Source of the DNA: Cunninghamella blakesleeana
Taxonomy: Eukaryota; Mucoromycota; Mucoromycetes; Mucorales; Cunninghamellaceae
Direction: 5' to 3'
NCBI GenBank assembly: GCA_017871115.1
Contig: JAFCIZ010000002.1
Location: 3,865,501 to 3,929,500, forward strand
DNA length: 64,000 bases
This document shows, in pieces, positions 22,471 through 35,989 of the stretch; within the stretch, counting starts at the first letter, position 1, and each line of letters opens with the position of its first letter. The position numbers and the translations under genes were made by a program. The notes beneath the pieces are model-generated. The model was not told the DNA's origin. It was given only the letters and a program-made list of their open reading frames with translations, and did no database searches.

Positions 22471-25400
22471 ATGGCTGGCAGAAATCCAAAAGGAGCAGTC
22501 TTGGATCAAACGTATTATGAATCAAAAGATATTATATCGTATTTTGAAAATCTGTGCGATCCTTTATTAACGGAATTACGATTACAAAAAAATGGTAACG
22601 ATCTTCAATTTGACGCACGCGATTTATCCATCTTTATTGGACAACTACAACAGTTTCAACAAGAACACTTGGGTATATTTAATAGACCAACTAATAATCC
22701 ACCACTTCGTATACCTTCTCGATTATTTAAAACAAATCACCCAGCAACTATGATGAATAACACAGCCAATAATAATAAAAATAAAAGGAAACCATCATAT
22801 ACTTCATCATTATCTTATAAACAGCATCCACTTTATATCATATTGTTAGCTGCATATATTTTTAGAATGAAGCATAACTGGAAAAAATGGGAACTTAATA
22901 ATCCTTCTAAAAAAACAAAAAATATGGAACTTATCCAATATATTCGTACCTATTTAATTAAACAAAAATTTATCATTCCTCCAAAAATATTCTTACATAA
23001 ATCTGTGCCAATCAATGCAAAAAAGACAATTCAATCACTTGTAAAAAAGATTAATGGTAAATAACGAAAGGAGTATTAGAAAAAAAAAGGAAGAATATGG
23101 CATAAAAATATATGATTTTTTATCCTTTATATTGGTCTTTTTTTTTTAAATATCTAATTTTATTATTATTACTATTATTATTATTATTACTATTATTATT
23201 ATATAATGGATATAGGCCAATTAACAACTCAACAAAATAATGCAACACACGTTTTACATGGACCATTACATGATTATAATGAAATAGATGAAGATTGGTT
23301 TAGGACATTAGAAAAAAAGGATGAAAAAGTACTTGTCCATTGGTGGTATTATCCAGATTCATACGATAGTTGGTTAGTACAAACGGACCAATTTGAAGAT
23401 CCTGAAGAGGCACCAAGTCATCGTGGTCCTTGGCATTTAAATTGCCGTTGGTTACAAGATTCAGTTAAATTTAATGAATTAATGAATGAAGAGGATTATG
23501 AAGATATAGAATCAGACGATACAGCAGAATATGACCAACAAGTAGAAGGAGAAGAAGAAATGGCAGCAGACGATGAAGTGGATGATGATGATGATATAAG
23601 AAATGTAGATGAAGAAGATGAAGAAGATGAAGAAGAAAATGGAGAAGGTAATGATAATGATGATGAAGATAATGATGAAGATGATGAAGAAGAAGAAGAA
23701 GATGCTGAAGATGAACAAGTAGAACAACAACTAATAGAAGAAGATTTGAACATGAAAAATAATAAGAATAAGAATAAGAATAAAAGTAAGTATAATGATC
23801 ATGAAGCTCAGCAACAGATATCAATGGACGATGAAAAATTAATACCGACTACGCCAACTGCATACTCAAGTAAAAAGTCGCCTAAAAGAAAAGCTAGTGA
23901 AGCATTTATTGATAATTCAAGTGTGATGGATGATGATGATGATGATACTATGCAAGATGATGACACATTTTCTCAATCAACCCATATGAATATACCACTA
24001 TTGGACCCACATGCTCAACCAATCGTTAAGATTAGAGAAATAGATATAGAACGTCCAGCATTAGGTAGTCGGCAAAGGAAAAATGAATTCGAACCTTATG
24101 TTAATGGCGATCTTTCCAATATTTCACAATATACTATTAAAAACATTGATGTACCTTCACACCCATTACCAATTAAACAAACGAAAATAAAATCCGAATC
24201 AAATGTAGAGGATAGTAGCAACATGGTGGTTGACGACAAAGAAGATAACGGTAATTTAAAAAATTTTATATTATTATTGTTTTTTTAAAAAAATAAAAAG
24301 AATACAATGTTGAAATATTTGTATTTATATATATATATATATATATATACTTATATTATTATATTTGTATTTATTTAAATTTAGAATTGTCTATCTTATG
24401 CAATACAACACCTCTAGATTATAATGATATATGTTGGCCAGAGTGGCTGGATTTAGAAAAAGTAAATGATATGGAAAAGCTGGCACTTCCCGAATTCTTT
24501 AATGATCATCAAGAGGAATATATAAAATATCGTAACTATATGGTAGAACAATATTATTCAAACCCTGGTTATTATCTTACTATCTCTACTTGTAAACAGG
24601 CCTTTCCGGACGCAGATTTATTATCCTTAGTCCGTATACATAGCTTTTTGGAAATATATGATGTCATTAATTCTCAGGTAAGAATGATAATTAATGAAAT
24701 AGGTCATTCTATGTTTTTATATATGTATATATTATTGTAACTAATGAGAATCGTTATCTTTAATATGGCTGTTATTCTACTTTTATCTTTATTGTTTAAA
24801 AATAATTGTAAAGAATGACCCTCGTCGACGTATATTTAATCCGATCATTGATAGTGAACCTGAAGCCCATATGGAAATCAACCCACAGAGATCTTTAGAG
24901 AAAGTAGATAATGTAGATTTACCCTATTTACGTAAATTAATGTATGATGCAACACGATTGGATAAAATTAGGAGTACATGGGATATTAAAGTAGAGAACC
25001 CTATGAATGTGGATCAGCAATTAATATTCAAATGTTACCATTGTCAACAAAAATGTAATTCAATTCGATATCAAAACCTTAAACGGTCCGATTTTCATCT
25101 ATGTATTGATTGCTTTGTTAATGGCCGATTCCCATCAGTCTATTCAAGTAATGACTTTTTACGTATAAGCGAAGAAACAAATATGAACAGCAACAGCAGC
25201 AGTAGCGGCAGTAACTTTAGCAGCAGTATCAACATGAATATCAGTGGAATTAATTATAATGAACAGGAAGCAGATGAAGAATGGACAGATGAAGAAATAT
25301 TAAGATTATTAGAAGGTGTAGACAAATATGATGATGATTGGTTAATGGTATCAGAACATGTTGGAAATAGAACTAAGGAACAATGCATTATGCAATTTTT

Positions 25401-26199
25401 ACAAATGCCTATCACCGATGAATTTTTTAATATCAAACTATCGGAAAATGAAATGGAAGAAGTACCTTTTGCTAATACACCTAACCCTATTATGACTATG
25501 GTTACTTATTTAGCAGCTCATATCAATCCTGGGGTAGCAGGTGTTGCGGCAAAGGTAGCCATGAAAGAGTTATTAAACGCTTCAAAAAATGAAAAGCTAA
25601 TTGGCAAAAATGATGATAAGGAAAAAATTAAACCAGAAAATATGGAGGAGGATGTTGATATAAAAATAGAAGATGAAAATGATGATAATGATAATATGAA
25701 TACAGGCCAAAATGGTGATGAAAATAAACCTGCATTTTCAAAAGAAGTTACTTCAACAGCTACTTATGCAGCATTAAAAGCAGCAGCACTTCAAGCTCGT
25801 AAATTATCAAGCTATGAAGATCAAGAAATTCAACATTGGATCAGATTAGCTGTTAAAACCATGGTTGATAAATTAAATTTGAAGGTAAAAATAAAAAACA
25901 AAAGCTATGGGATGAATGTAAAAAAGTGAAAGAGAGAGAATTCAAGAATAACTAACTAACACATACTTACATACATGCATACATTTATATATTGCTAATA
26001 AATTAAATAGATTCAACAGTATGAAGAATTCGAACAAGCTTTAGAAAATGATTATCAAGAAGCTGAAAAAACTAACACTTCATTGCAGACTTCTTTAGAT
26101 AGTTTACGCCAACAACATTTTCCATTACCTTCGGTTTCAAATCCTCAGCATACTATGACCAATGTAGTGCCAACACCTTCAACTTCAAATAACAATTAA
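22471..26199 (+). CDS. SWI3/RSC8/SMARCC subunit of a SWI/SNF chromatin remodeller
   Basis: Exons 22471..23056, 23216..24250, 24385..24677, 24814..25884 and 26011..26199 close in frame at 1057 aa. The apparent stop at 23064 and second ATG at 23206 belong to an intron, so this is one gene. Order of domains: an N-terminal BRCT-like region (1-195); a chromo-like module (about 215-295, VHWWYYPDSYDSW and ELMNEEDYE); a very acidic Asp/Glu stretch (about 300-380); SWIRM (about 545-640, LPEFFNDHQEEYIKYRNYMV); a zinc finger with CYHCQQKC and LCIDCF (about 705-740); SANT (about 795-838, WTDEEILRLLEGVDKYDDDW); and a C-terminal helical dimerisation part. The BRCT-chromo N-terminus matches metazoan SMARCC1 rather than yeast Swi3. 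It is a scaffold that holds the remodeller core together. Confidence 0.96.
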
Positions 26200-26580
26200 T
26201 TATGTATATTACTCATTAATACATTGTAATTTTTTTTAAGAAAAAATGATTCCCTTTTGTACAGCTCTTTTTTTTAATTTTTTTAATAATGATATCTATT
26301 TATATTATTTGCTTACACATACTATTAAATTTGACTATATAATAATGATTACAATTTTTTATTCGTATTTAATCAATGTACACTTTCATAGCGCGTGATT
26401 TAATCCTTTTACTTTTGCATTAAAACAAGCCACTATACAATTTTAAACTCAATCAATTTGAATTTTTATTGGTTGTATATATGACACATATTTTAACCCT
26501 TTTATTTTTTTTGTCCCTCTTTTTTTTTCTCTTTCCTCTTTCGTTTTTTTTTTTCTTTTTTTACTGTCAATAAATTAAAT
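26200..26580. promoter_or_regulatory. Spacer and probable promoter of leucyl-tRNA synthetase
   Basis: A small GC-richer patch with GCGCGTGATTT lies near 26391. It is followed by a pyrimidine-rich stretch (about 26505-26565) directly before the start codon. No gene seen. Confidence 0.45.
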
Positions 26581-29500
26581 ATGTCTACAGAAGCTCCAAA
26601 GGTAAATGATAATAAATAGCTTACGGAAAAAAGCATACCTATCTTTTTCTATTCAATTTTAATTTATTTAACATCATTTTTTTTTGACATTACGTAATAT
26701 TTAGACAGCTAAACGTGATCATCTTAGAAGCTTGGAAGGAAAGGCACGTAACCTTTGGGATGAACATAAATCTTTTGAAATAAATGCACCAACTATTGAA
26801 GAACATGCAAATAGTGATGACCTTCATTCTAGTTATCCTAAATTTATGGCCTGCATGCCTTACCCTTATATGAATGGACGTCTTCACTTGGGTCATGCTT
26901 TCACTTTCTCTAAAGTCGACTTTGCTGTTGGTTATGAACGTATGAAAGGTAAACGCTCTCTTTTACCTCAAGGTTTTCATTGTACTGGTATGCCTATCAA
27001 GGTAATATAACTTTTCATTATTATTACTTCTTAAAAAAGTGAGATACTAATACACATATATAAACTAAAAGAAAAAAAGTAAAAGAGAGAATATAAATAT
27101 ATATATATATAATTAAATATTAGAAAATTAATATTAACATGTATTTTTTTTTCTTTTAATGAATATATATATATAGGCTTGTGCTGATAAATTAAAACGT
27201 GAAATGGAATTATTTGGAAAAAACTTTGAAAGATACGACGAATCCCAACTCTCCAATCAGCTTGAAGAAAAAGCAACAGTAGCAAAAAAGAGTAAAGTCG
27301 CAGCAAAGACAGGCAACGTTACATATCAATTCCAAATCATGGTTCAATTAGGTATTCCATTGGAAGATATTCATAAATTTGCAGATCCTTATTATTGGAC
27401 AGAATATTTCCCACCTCAAACCATCAGTGATTTAACAGCATTTGGATCTAAAGTGGATTGGCGCCGTAGTTTCATTACAACTGATGCTAATCCTTATTAT
27501 GATGCTTTTGTACGTTGGCAAATGAATAAACTTCGAAAAATGAATAAAATTAAATTTGGCGAAAGATATACTATCTATTCTCCTTTAGATCAACAACCAT
27601 GTATGGATCATGATCGTCAATCTGGTGAAGCTTTGAATCCTCAAGAATATACTGGTATTAAATTAAAAGTGTTGGAATGGTCTCAATTGGCTAAAGATGC
27701 TTTGGCTACTCATCAAGAAGCCCTTCAAGGAAAAAATATTTATATGGTAGCTGCTACATTACGTCCTGAAACCATGTATGGTCAAACTAATTGTTTTGTT
27801 GGTACTGATATCACTTATGGTATTTATCAAGTCAATGATCAAGATGCTTATTTAGTCACTGAACGTGCTGCTAGAAATATGGCTTTCCAAAAAATCTTTG
27901 ATAAAGAAGGTGTTCTCCGTAAATTAGCTGATATTAAAGGTGATGCTGTTGTTGGTACCAAGATTCACGCTCCTTTAAGTATTTATCCTGCTGTATATGT
28001 TCTTCCTATGGAAAACGTTTTGCCAACTAAGGTAATTATAAAAATAAAAAGAATAAAAAAATATAATAAATAAAAAGGGTGGGATTGGACAGAGTTATAT
28101 ATAAATCATTAATTAATTATACTATTCATTTTATTTATTTTTTTTTGTTAATTATATATATATAATATTAGGGTACTGGTGTTGTTACCTCAGTTCCATC
28201 TGATTCTCCTGATGATTATGCTACCCTTCAAGATTTAAAAAAGAAATGTGCTTATTATAAGGTAGAACCTGAATGGGTGGACTTTGAACCTGTTCCTATT
28301 ATTGAAACTCCTTCTTATGGTAATCTTACAGCTCCTAAATTATGCCAACTTAAAAAAATCAATTCTCAAAAGGATCGTAACGCACTTGCTGAAGCTAAAG
28401 AATTAGCCTACAAGGAAGGATTTTATCAAGGTACAATTATTATTGGTGATTACAAAGGTACTAAAGTCCAAGAAGCTAAGAATAAAATTCGTGATTTGTT
28501 AATCAACTCCAAGGAAGCCTTTGTTTATAATGAGCCTGAAGGATTAGTCATGTCCCGTTCTGGTGATGAGTGTGTTGTTGCCCTTATGGATCAATGGTAC
28601 CTTGATTATGGTGAACCTGAATGGAAGGCTCAAACTGAAAAATGTTTGTCTCAAATGGAAACTTTCACCGTTGAAACCCGTCATCAATTCGAGCAAACTT
28701 TAGATTGGTTAAATCAATGGGCCTGTGCTCGTAGTTTCGGTCTTGGTACAAAATTACCTTGGGATAAGCAATTTTTGGTAGAATCCCTTTCTGATTCCAC
28801 TATTTATATGGCTTATTACACTGTTGCTCATCTTTTACATCAAGGTTCTCTTAATGGCTCTACTGTTGGTCCTGCTGGTATTTCTGCTGAACAAATGACT
28901 GATGCTGCTTGGGATTATATCTTTAAACTTGGTCCTTATCCTGCTGATGAAGCCAATGTACCTCCTCAAGCTACCTTGGATAGATTAAGACGTGAATACG
29001 AATACTTTTATCCTTTAGATGTTCGTTGTTCTGGTAAAGATTTAATTCCTAACCATTTGACCTTCTTCTTATATAACCATACTGCCATGTTCCCTGAAGA
29101 AAAATGGCCTCGTGGTGTTCGTTCCAATGGTCACTTGATGTTGGATTCTAAGAAGATGTCTAAATCTACTGGTAATTTTATGACTATGAATGATGCTGTG
29201 AATAAGTATGGTGCTGATGCTACACGTTTTGCTCTTGCTGACGCTGGTGATTCTGGTGAAGATGCTAATTTTGAAGATGCCACAGCTAATGCTGCTATTT
29301 TACGTTTATATACACTTTTGGAATGGTGCGAAGAACAAATTAAATCTATTGATACCCTTCGTACTGGAGAATATAACTTCTTTGATCGTGTCTTTGAAAA
29401 TGAAATGAATCACAACATTAAATTAGCAGACCATTCTTATCAATTAACTCATTACCGTGATGCTGTGAAATATGGTGTATATGAGTTCCAAACCGCTCGT

Positions 29501-30403
29501 GACAACTATCAACTTGCTTGCACTGATCAAGGTATGCATAAGGACTTGGTATTAAGTTATATTGTCAACCAAACATTACTTCTCTCTCCTATTTGTCCTC
29601 ATTGGTCCGAATATGTTTGGAAAGATGTTCTCAAGAAAGATGGTTTGGTTGTGGATGCTTCTTTCCCTACTACCTCTTCTCCTGTGGATGAAACTCTTTT
29701 GGCTTCTATTGCTTATGTTCGTAAAACCATTAAAGCTATTCGTGATACTGAAGCTAATTCTCAAAAGAAAAAGAAGAAAGGAAAAGCTGATGAAATTACT
29801 TACAATCCCAACGAACCTAAATCTCTCAAGATCTTTGTAGCTTCCAAATTCCCTGAATGGCAAGAAGAATGTATTACTGCTTTAAAAGCTAACTATGATT
29901 CTGTAAGTTTTTATTATTATTATCATTTAATATATATATTTATTTATTTTATACTTCATTTTTTATATTATACAGGCAACTGGTAAGTTTGATGATGTAA
30001 AGGTTCGCCAAGAACTCGGCGCTAAGGGTCTCCTCAAAAATAAAAAAACTATGCCATTCGTACAAGAACAAAAGGTAAATAATAATATTAGTTAAAATTA
30101 TAGCACTAATCTAATCGAATAATGATGAATCTAACTTTTAATCATGTTTTTAACTAAACTTTTATTTATTTTAAAAACCATTAATAGAAAATGGTTGAAA
30201 AGAGTGGTGTTGAAGGATTCGATCGTGCTTTACCTTTCAATGAAGTTGAAACTCTTGAATTAGCCAAGGATGAAATCAAACGTAATCTTGGCTTCCATAC
30301 TGTTACTATTTTAAAATCTGATGGAGATATCGATGCTGAAGACGCTAGAAGTGCTGAAATTTCCGTGCCTGGCCAACCCTCTTACTCTTTCAAGAATGAA
30401 TAG
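26581..30403 (+). CDS. Leucyl-tRNA synthetase, cytosolic
   Basis: Six exons (26581..26601, 26705..27001, 27177..28031, 28172..29902, 29976..30074, 30188..30403) give 1072 aa, matching the ~1070-1090 of eukaryotic cytosolic LeuRS. The first exon codes for just seven residues. The class I signature HIGH appears as NGRLHLGHA (about residues 64-70), and KMSKS as KKMSKSTGNF (about 718). The CP1 editing domain holds LRPETMYGQTNCFV. The C-terminal extension specific to archaeal/eukaryotic LeuRS is present. The enzyme charges tRNA-Leu and edits misacylated isoleucine and norvaline. Codon use is enriched in GCT, GGT and CGT, as expected for a well-expressed gene. Confidence 0.97.
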
Positions 30404-31236
30404 ATTCAATATAATATATATATATAATTGTATACAGCTTAATCTACAAATATGTTCTTTTTCTTTTTCTTTTCAAGATAATGTAGATTTTATTTTATTT
30501 TTATTTTATCATATTTTATTGCTTTTGTGTTTTTATGCTATATATATTTATTAAAATTTAATATTTTTTTCTTCAATCATAATTATTATTATAAATTGTT
30601 TATATGTATGTACTTTTTTTCTGTTGCATTTTTATATAAATACGTTTTTACACACATATATGTATACATTTAATAATTATACTAAATAAAAATAATATAT
30701 ATATATATATATATATATAAATCGTTATTCATATTTTTATTCAATTTAATAAAAAAATGACATGGGCAATATAGAGAAGGTTAACAAATTCGTAATTTAA
30801 ATTAATTTTAAGTAATGCCTTAAAGCACATTTTTATGTTTTATTATTTTTTCTATATATTTATTATAAAGCTGTCTATTCTAGACTATTGCCGATAAACT
30901 TTACAATAAAGTCCTATTATTATTTATATACATTGATTGATAAATTATGAAAGAAAAAGAAGAAAGAATATTAAAAAAATAAAAAATCAGTTTTTTATGT
31001 AATCCTTTTTTTTAAAAATAATAAAATAAAAAAAAGCCATACATATTAATTGTATAATTAAATGAATAAAGAAAAACTTTATTAAAAAGTAAGAATATAT
31101 ATAGAGATTCATAAAAACAAAATAATTATGAAAAAAGTTAAAAATATACACAGGTATTTTACACTCGTTTGCTGTGATGAGTGTGCAAATATGATTATAT
31201 TTACAAATGAAATAATATATATATATATAATAATAG
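30404..31236. other. Convergent intergenic spacer, no gene seen
   Basis: AT-rich region between the 3' ends of leucyl-tRNA synthetase and the 2OG oxygenase, with TA arrays (about 30698-30719 and 31212-31229). No open frame is convincing. Confidence 0.6.
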
Positions 31237-32378
31237 CTAGACTTCAGTAGTCAATAAAGAGGGTTGCTTATTATTTTTAGCTAAGGTAGCTTGTAAAGCA
31301 TTATAATTTCGTTCCATGGCTTGCTTTAAGAAATCTTCGGCAGAGATGGGATCAGTATAAATAGATTGACCTTGAATAATAGATGATTTATTCGCTTGAT
31401 TAAAATAAGCAATGGAATAACGAGGACCTTGATATTCACCGATTTTTGGAGTTCTCACTCTATGGAAGTTGCTTTTCAATCGATCATCACTCCAACGCAT
31501 CAACATATCACCAATATTACAAACAATTTCACCTTCATTTGGATTTACACTTGTCCAATTATCGCCGTGTCCAAATGCTGTAGTGGCTTCTCTCCCAGGA
31601 CAAACTTCAAGGCCATTTTCCCCAGGGCGTTGAAAGAGTAAAGTTAAAGTATCGAAGTCCGTATGAGCTCCAGCTCTATAATATTCATCAGGGAAGGATT
31701 GGCCAGTAATGTCGTGATAATGAAGCAAGCGTAATGTATTTAAAATATCAGGTTTGGTAATATCATGGCGTTCATTAAAAAACCCAGCGTCAAAACCTAG
31801 TCCAATAGCTAAACATTCCAATAACTTTTTAGATACTTGATCTACTTGTTGCATAAATTGCTGACTTTTGGTTTTGAATCCTTCAATATCTTCATCTGCT
31901 GGCCATAAATCATCAATACCATAATAACTCAATTGCATAGACTCTTTTAAATCAGCTACCCCAGTTGAAGGTCTTACTTGTGCCAATTTTTCCCAACCTG
32001 CATTTCTTTTCACATCAATGCCATATTTTGCTTTTATATCATCTGGTAAAGCAAAAAAATCATGACTGGTTTTAAACATGGAACGGATATCTTCAATAGG
32101 AATACCATGGTTTATAACTATTTTTTTTTTTAATAATATTGATAATACATATAAAGAAAATATAGATAGGCTTATTTAATGTATTTTGCAAATTTTTGTT
32201 ATTATTTATTCTTATTTATTTTACCATAAAAGAATCCTTGTTGAGTGGCAGCTTCCATAAGTGTTTTAACAATTTCTTCCCGTCTTTCTTCATAGTTGGA
32301 TAGGTCCACACGAATAAAATCGCGTTCAATAGTAGGAATACTAGCAGAGCTAGCTGCTTGAAGTGTAATGGTGGCCAT
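31237..32378 (-). CDS. 2-oxoglutarate/Fe(II)-dependent dioxygenase, isopenicillin-N-synthase-like
   Basis: Exons 32225..32378 and 31237..32117 on the minus strand give 344 aa. The N-terminal DIOX_N part reads AATQQGFFYVINHGIP, and the C-terminal double-stranded beta-helix carries the iron ligands: His and Asp of AGAHTDFDTLTLLFQ (about 203-205) and His of KSNFHRVRTP (about 271), with the 2OG-binding Arg-Ser in GPRYSIAYF. All key residues are present, so it should be active. Members hydroxylate, desaturate or cyclise small molecules, and the substrate cannot be told from sequence. The secreted deaminase lies upstream in the same orientation, 826 bp away. Confidence 0.9.
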
Positions 32379-33204
32379 ATTGTGTATACAAATATATAAA
32401 TAAATTTGTTAATATATAGTTTTATAGATATGTGCAAAATAAAGGTTGATTTTTTTAGAAAAAGAATAAGAGGACAAAAAAGAGCATAAATAAAAAAAAT
32501 ATAGATATATTTATATTTTAAAATAGCGAAAAAAAAAAATAGACAATGGGAAAAATAATAAATAGAATGTTACACAATGGTCTTATCATAAAATATAAAT
32601 TAACATTATCAACCATAAATTTTTATCAAAAGTGAAAAATTACTTTATTAAGAGTAGATACTGATAAGAAGTTATAATACATGGTATATTGGCTCGATAA
32701 CTATTTTCTTTTTAAAAGATAATGGATAATCATATGAATTGAAAATAGATAGAGATTTATTTTGATTATAATATCTATCTTTATATTATTCTTTATTTGC
32801 GCGCTTTTTATCATCTCTTATAAAATTCTCAGAGTTATTTTTATTTATAAGGCATAGATGCTATTAAATATACTGGTATAATTATATGTATAGTAGTATA
32901 TGTATTAGGTACATATAGACATTATCCATTTTTAGTAATGATTATGATTAAGAGCAAAATTATGTAAATACTAACAATTATAAAGTTAAGATTATATTTT
33001 TTTATAATCATTATTTTTATTTAAAGTTTTTCTCAAAATTGTGCAAGTACGTATATTTTTTATATAGGAGTCACAATATTATATAATTTAAATACAAATA
33101 TATATATATATATATATTAATAAAGTTTATATTTACAGCGTTTTTTACATGGAGTTGGCTGGGCCATTTACAAAATAAAATAAATAAAATGAAAATATTT
33201 ATAA
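32379..33204. other. Intergenic, no gene seen
   Basis: Spacer between two minus-strand genes, AT-rich. A short GC-richer bit (TTGCGCGCTTTTTATC near 32799) could be regulatory. Nothing else stands out. Confidence 0.5.
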
Positions 33205-34277
33205 CTAAAATTGCTTATAAAAAGGTACAGTTATGCATGGAAATTTTCTTTCGCGTTCCTTAATATAATCAAGGTCACCATTTTTTTCCATAGCATTATA
33301 ATAATCTTGATTACGGAAAACAGAGAAAGAGCACCAAAAAGCATGATCGCATTCATCTTTGAGTATACCTCCCACTAATTCAGGTACACGATGATCAATC
33401 AATCCAGCACCAAGTTTAGCTGATGCTATAACGTCCACCCTACGTATAATAAATATATATACATATAGTTATAAATTATTATGGATTATATTTTTTTTTT
33501 CTTTAGAATAAAAGTAAAAATCATATAACTTACATATTAATAGTTAATTGCTGTCGACCACTTTTATTAATATCAGAAATAGATGATCCAAAAACAACAC
33601 GAGAAACACCTCGATAAATAGATTGAGAGGCGCACATTGGACACTGTTATTGGTATATAAATGTGAATATAATTATTTAGAATGAATTCTTTTTTATATA
33701 TTATATTATACATTTACATATCATTACTTACAGGTTCGCCAGTAGTATATAAAGTCTGTTTTGACCAATCTAAACCGGGGTTAAACATATCATCATTTGT
33801 TGGTGAAGGGTAGAGCTCAGTACAGCTAATATTAATAAATGATATACACAGGAATTAATACATCACTATTATAAATGCCCCTCTTTATTTTTATATTTAT
33901 TATTTCTTTATCCACTTTATTATTTAACCACTTACTTCCAAAAAGCAGCGGTTTCACCTATAGATATATATGCATGTAATTAGTGTCTTCATGTTTATGT
34001 ATATTATTATTATTATTATTATTATTATTTTACCATGTAATAGTTTATTCTTTTTATTCGAGTTTGCACCATAGCAAGATATTTCGTTTTTAGTATGATC
34101 CACAATTAAGGCACCAAAAGGGAAACCAGGATTATGTAAAAGAGCATAATCTAAAGCTATTTTCATATAACATTCATCAATATCCAATTGGGTCGACTTT
34201 TCTTGACAATCACCTTGAACTTTATCGATGATAAAAAGTGAATAGATAACGATAAAAAACTTGAAAATATACTTCAT
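33205..34277 (-). CDS. Secreted deaminase of the cytidine deaminase-like superfamily (guanine deaminase/TadA-type zinc site)
   Basis: Five minus-strand exons (34034..34277, 33936..33957, 33732..33825, 33534..33643, 33205..33439) give 234 aa. The second exon is only 22 bases. The N-terminus MKYIFKFFIVIYSLFIIDKVQG is a clear signal peptide, unusual for this superfamily. An in-frame ATG eight codons upstream (34301) is possible but less signal-like. The zinc site is complete: HGE (about 81-83) supplies His and the catalytic Glu, and TGEPCPMCASQ (about residues 118-127) supplies two Cys. Upstream is IALDYALLHNPGFPFGALIVD, as in guanine deaminases and tRNA deaminases. A secreted form would act on free bases or nucleosides outside the cell or in the vacuole. 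Its neighbour, transcribed divergently, is a purine permease, which supports nucleobase scavenging. The substrate is inferred. Confidence 0.88.
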
Positions 34278-34893
34278 ATTTAAGATTTTTTTATATAACA
34301 AAAAGAAAAAGAAAAAGAAAGAAAGGAGAAAAAATATAGAAATTGTTTTTTAAGCCTATATATTTTATTATTTTACAAAAGAGGTAAGCATTTCATCTCC
34401 GCTTTTGGTGTTTTTGTGTGCTTCTGATATATATCATTTTATTATAAAAAAACATTCATATATAAATAATAAAATGTCTAAACTTTAGATTATATATCGT
34501 ACAAAAAAAAAAAAAAAAAAAAAAAAATGGAGAATATTTCTTTTTTTCCTTTTGTTTCTTGTTATCACTTATCAGTAAATGATAGATTAAAAATCAGCTC
34601 ACTAGATTTCCTTTTTTGAAAAGATAATGATAACAAAAAAAAAGAAAACAATTTTTAAAAACTAATTGTATATAAAAGATAGTAAAATGAAAACTTTAAA
34701 TTCAATATTATACGTACTTGAGAAATAATTTGAAATGTCATCTAAATATTGTTTTTCCTTTTTTATTAAAAAAAGATAAGAAGGAAAATAAAATAAAAAG
34801 AGTCTTTTTTTTTCATTTCATTTCATTTCTTTTATTTTATTTTTTTTATCATTATTAGAATTATTTATTTTATTTTATTTCTTTATAAAAAAA
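34278..34893. promoter_or_regulatory. Divergent promoter, deaminase / purine permease
   Basis: 616 bp between divergent starts. It contains a 25-A run (34503-34527), TTATCACTTATCAG (34562-34575) with GATAATGATAAC further along (34622-34633), plus AGATAG and AGATAA words. TTATC/GATAA clusters resemble GATA-factor sites used in fungal nitrogen control, but in AT-rich DNA such words occur often by chance. A GC-richer patch, CATCTCCGCTTTTGG, lies at 34394-34408. Confidence 0.4.
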
Positions 34894-35953
34894 ATGACAA
34901 GTACGTCCTCTATGGAAGATAAAAAACACCATCATGTTGAAGTTGCGACTGAGCAAGAGCATGATATTGAAATGTATAATTATTCTGTAGTCAAATCGCC
35001 AAGTACAAAAGACTACTCATTCTTAAAACATTTACAACGTAAAGTAACTACTCGTGATGGTTGGATTGGTACTTACGATTATAGCGCTGTTTGGTATGGC
35101 AAAACAAACCCATAAGTATATATAAAAGAAACTGCCCACCTTTTATTTATCATTTATTTTTATCTTATTCTTTTTTATTTAGCATGCCTAGAATTCCTTT
35201 TTTTCAACAGAGAGCTAATTCTTCACCTTTTTATGGACCTAACGATGAAATCCCAATTCTTGTAGCTATCATCATGGGTGTACAACGTAATAATAATTAT
35301 AATAATATTAATAAAAATAAACTTATTATTTATCCATTAACTCTTTTTATTAATGTTAATTAGATTTTTTGGCTGTTATTGGAGGCATAATTACTCCTAC
35401 GCTTATGGTAAGTGGTGCTGGCGCTTCTTTTCTTAACCTTGATAGTGATACACGTCAATATATGGTTTCCGCTTCTTTAATTGTATCAGGTTTAATGAGG
35501 TAAAACATTGAATTATTAAATAAATAAAATAACTAATAAAAATATATCGATATGTATAAAAATAAAGATATTCAATTTTATTTTATTATATTTTATTTTT
35601 TATCAAATATAAAAAATAGTATGCTTCAAATTATTCGATTTAAAATCCCAAAAACAAGATTTTATATTGGTGCTGGACGTAATAAAAAAAAAAAAAAAAA
35701 ATAAAAAAAATCACATACATATAAATAAATACAACTCCATCATATCTTTAACTATTTTCTTCTTCTTTTATTTCTATACATTTAGTTTTGCAAATTACTG
35801 GTGTTTCATTTGCTAATATTGCTGCTGCCCAGGCTTTAATTTCCAATATGTATTCAAGTGGTGCTTGTCCAACAGAAAAAGGGCCCGATGGCTCTATAAC
35901 TCATTTACCATGTCCCGATGCTTTTGGTGCTATTCTTGGTACACAAGTATGGC

Positions 35954-35989
<36 letters not shown>

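Noticed and set aside
23060..23215. Two separate genes at 22471-23064 and 23206 onward
   Set aside because: Splicing 23056 to 23216 keeps frame and rebuilds the BRCT-chromo order of SMARCC, so it is one gene.
23471..23824. Overlapping minus-strand frames rich in Ser, His or Phe
   Set aside because: Shadows of the acidic Asp/Glu stretch in the SMARCC gene; GAT/GAA repeats leave the other strand open.
31396..31641. Plus-strand frame inside the 2OG oxygenase
   Set aside because: Antisense shadow of a conserved coding exon.
35094..35182. Non-canonical AT-AG intron in the permease
   Set aside because: A stop at 35113 first suggested an ATAAGT donor, but a normal GTATGG donor at 35094 gives a better family match.
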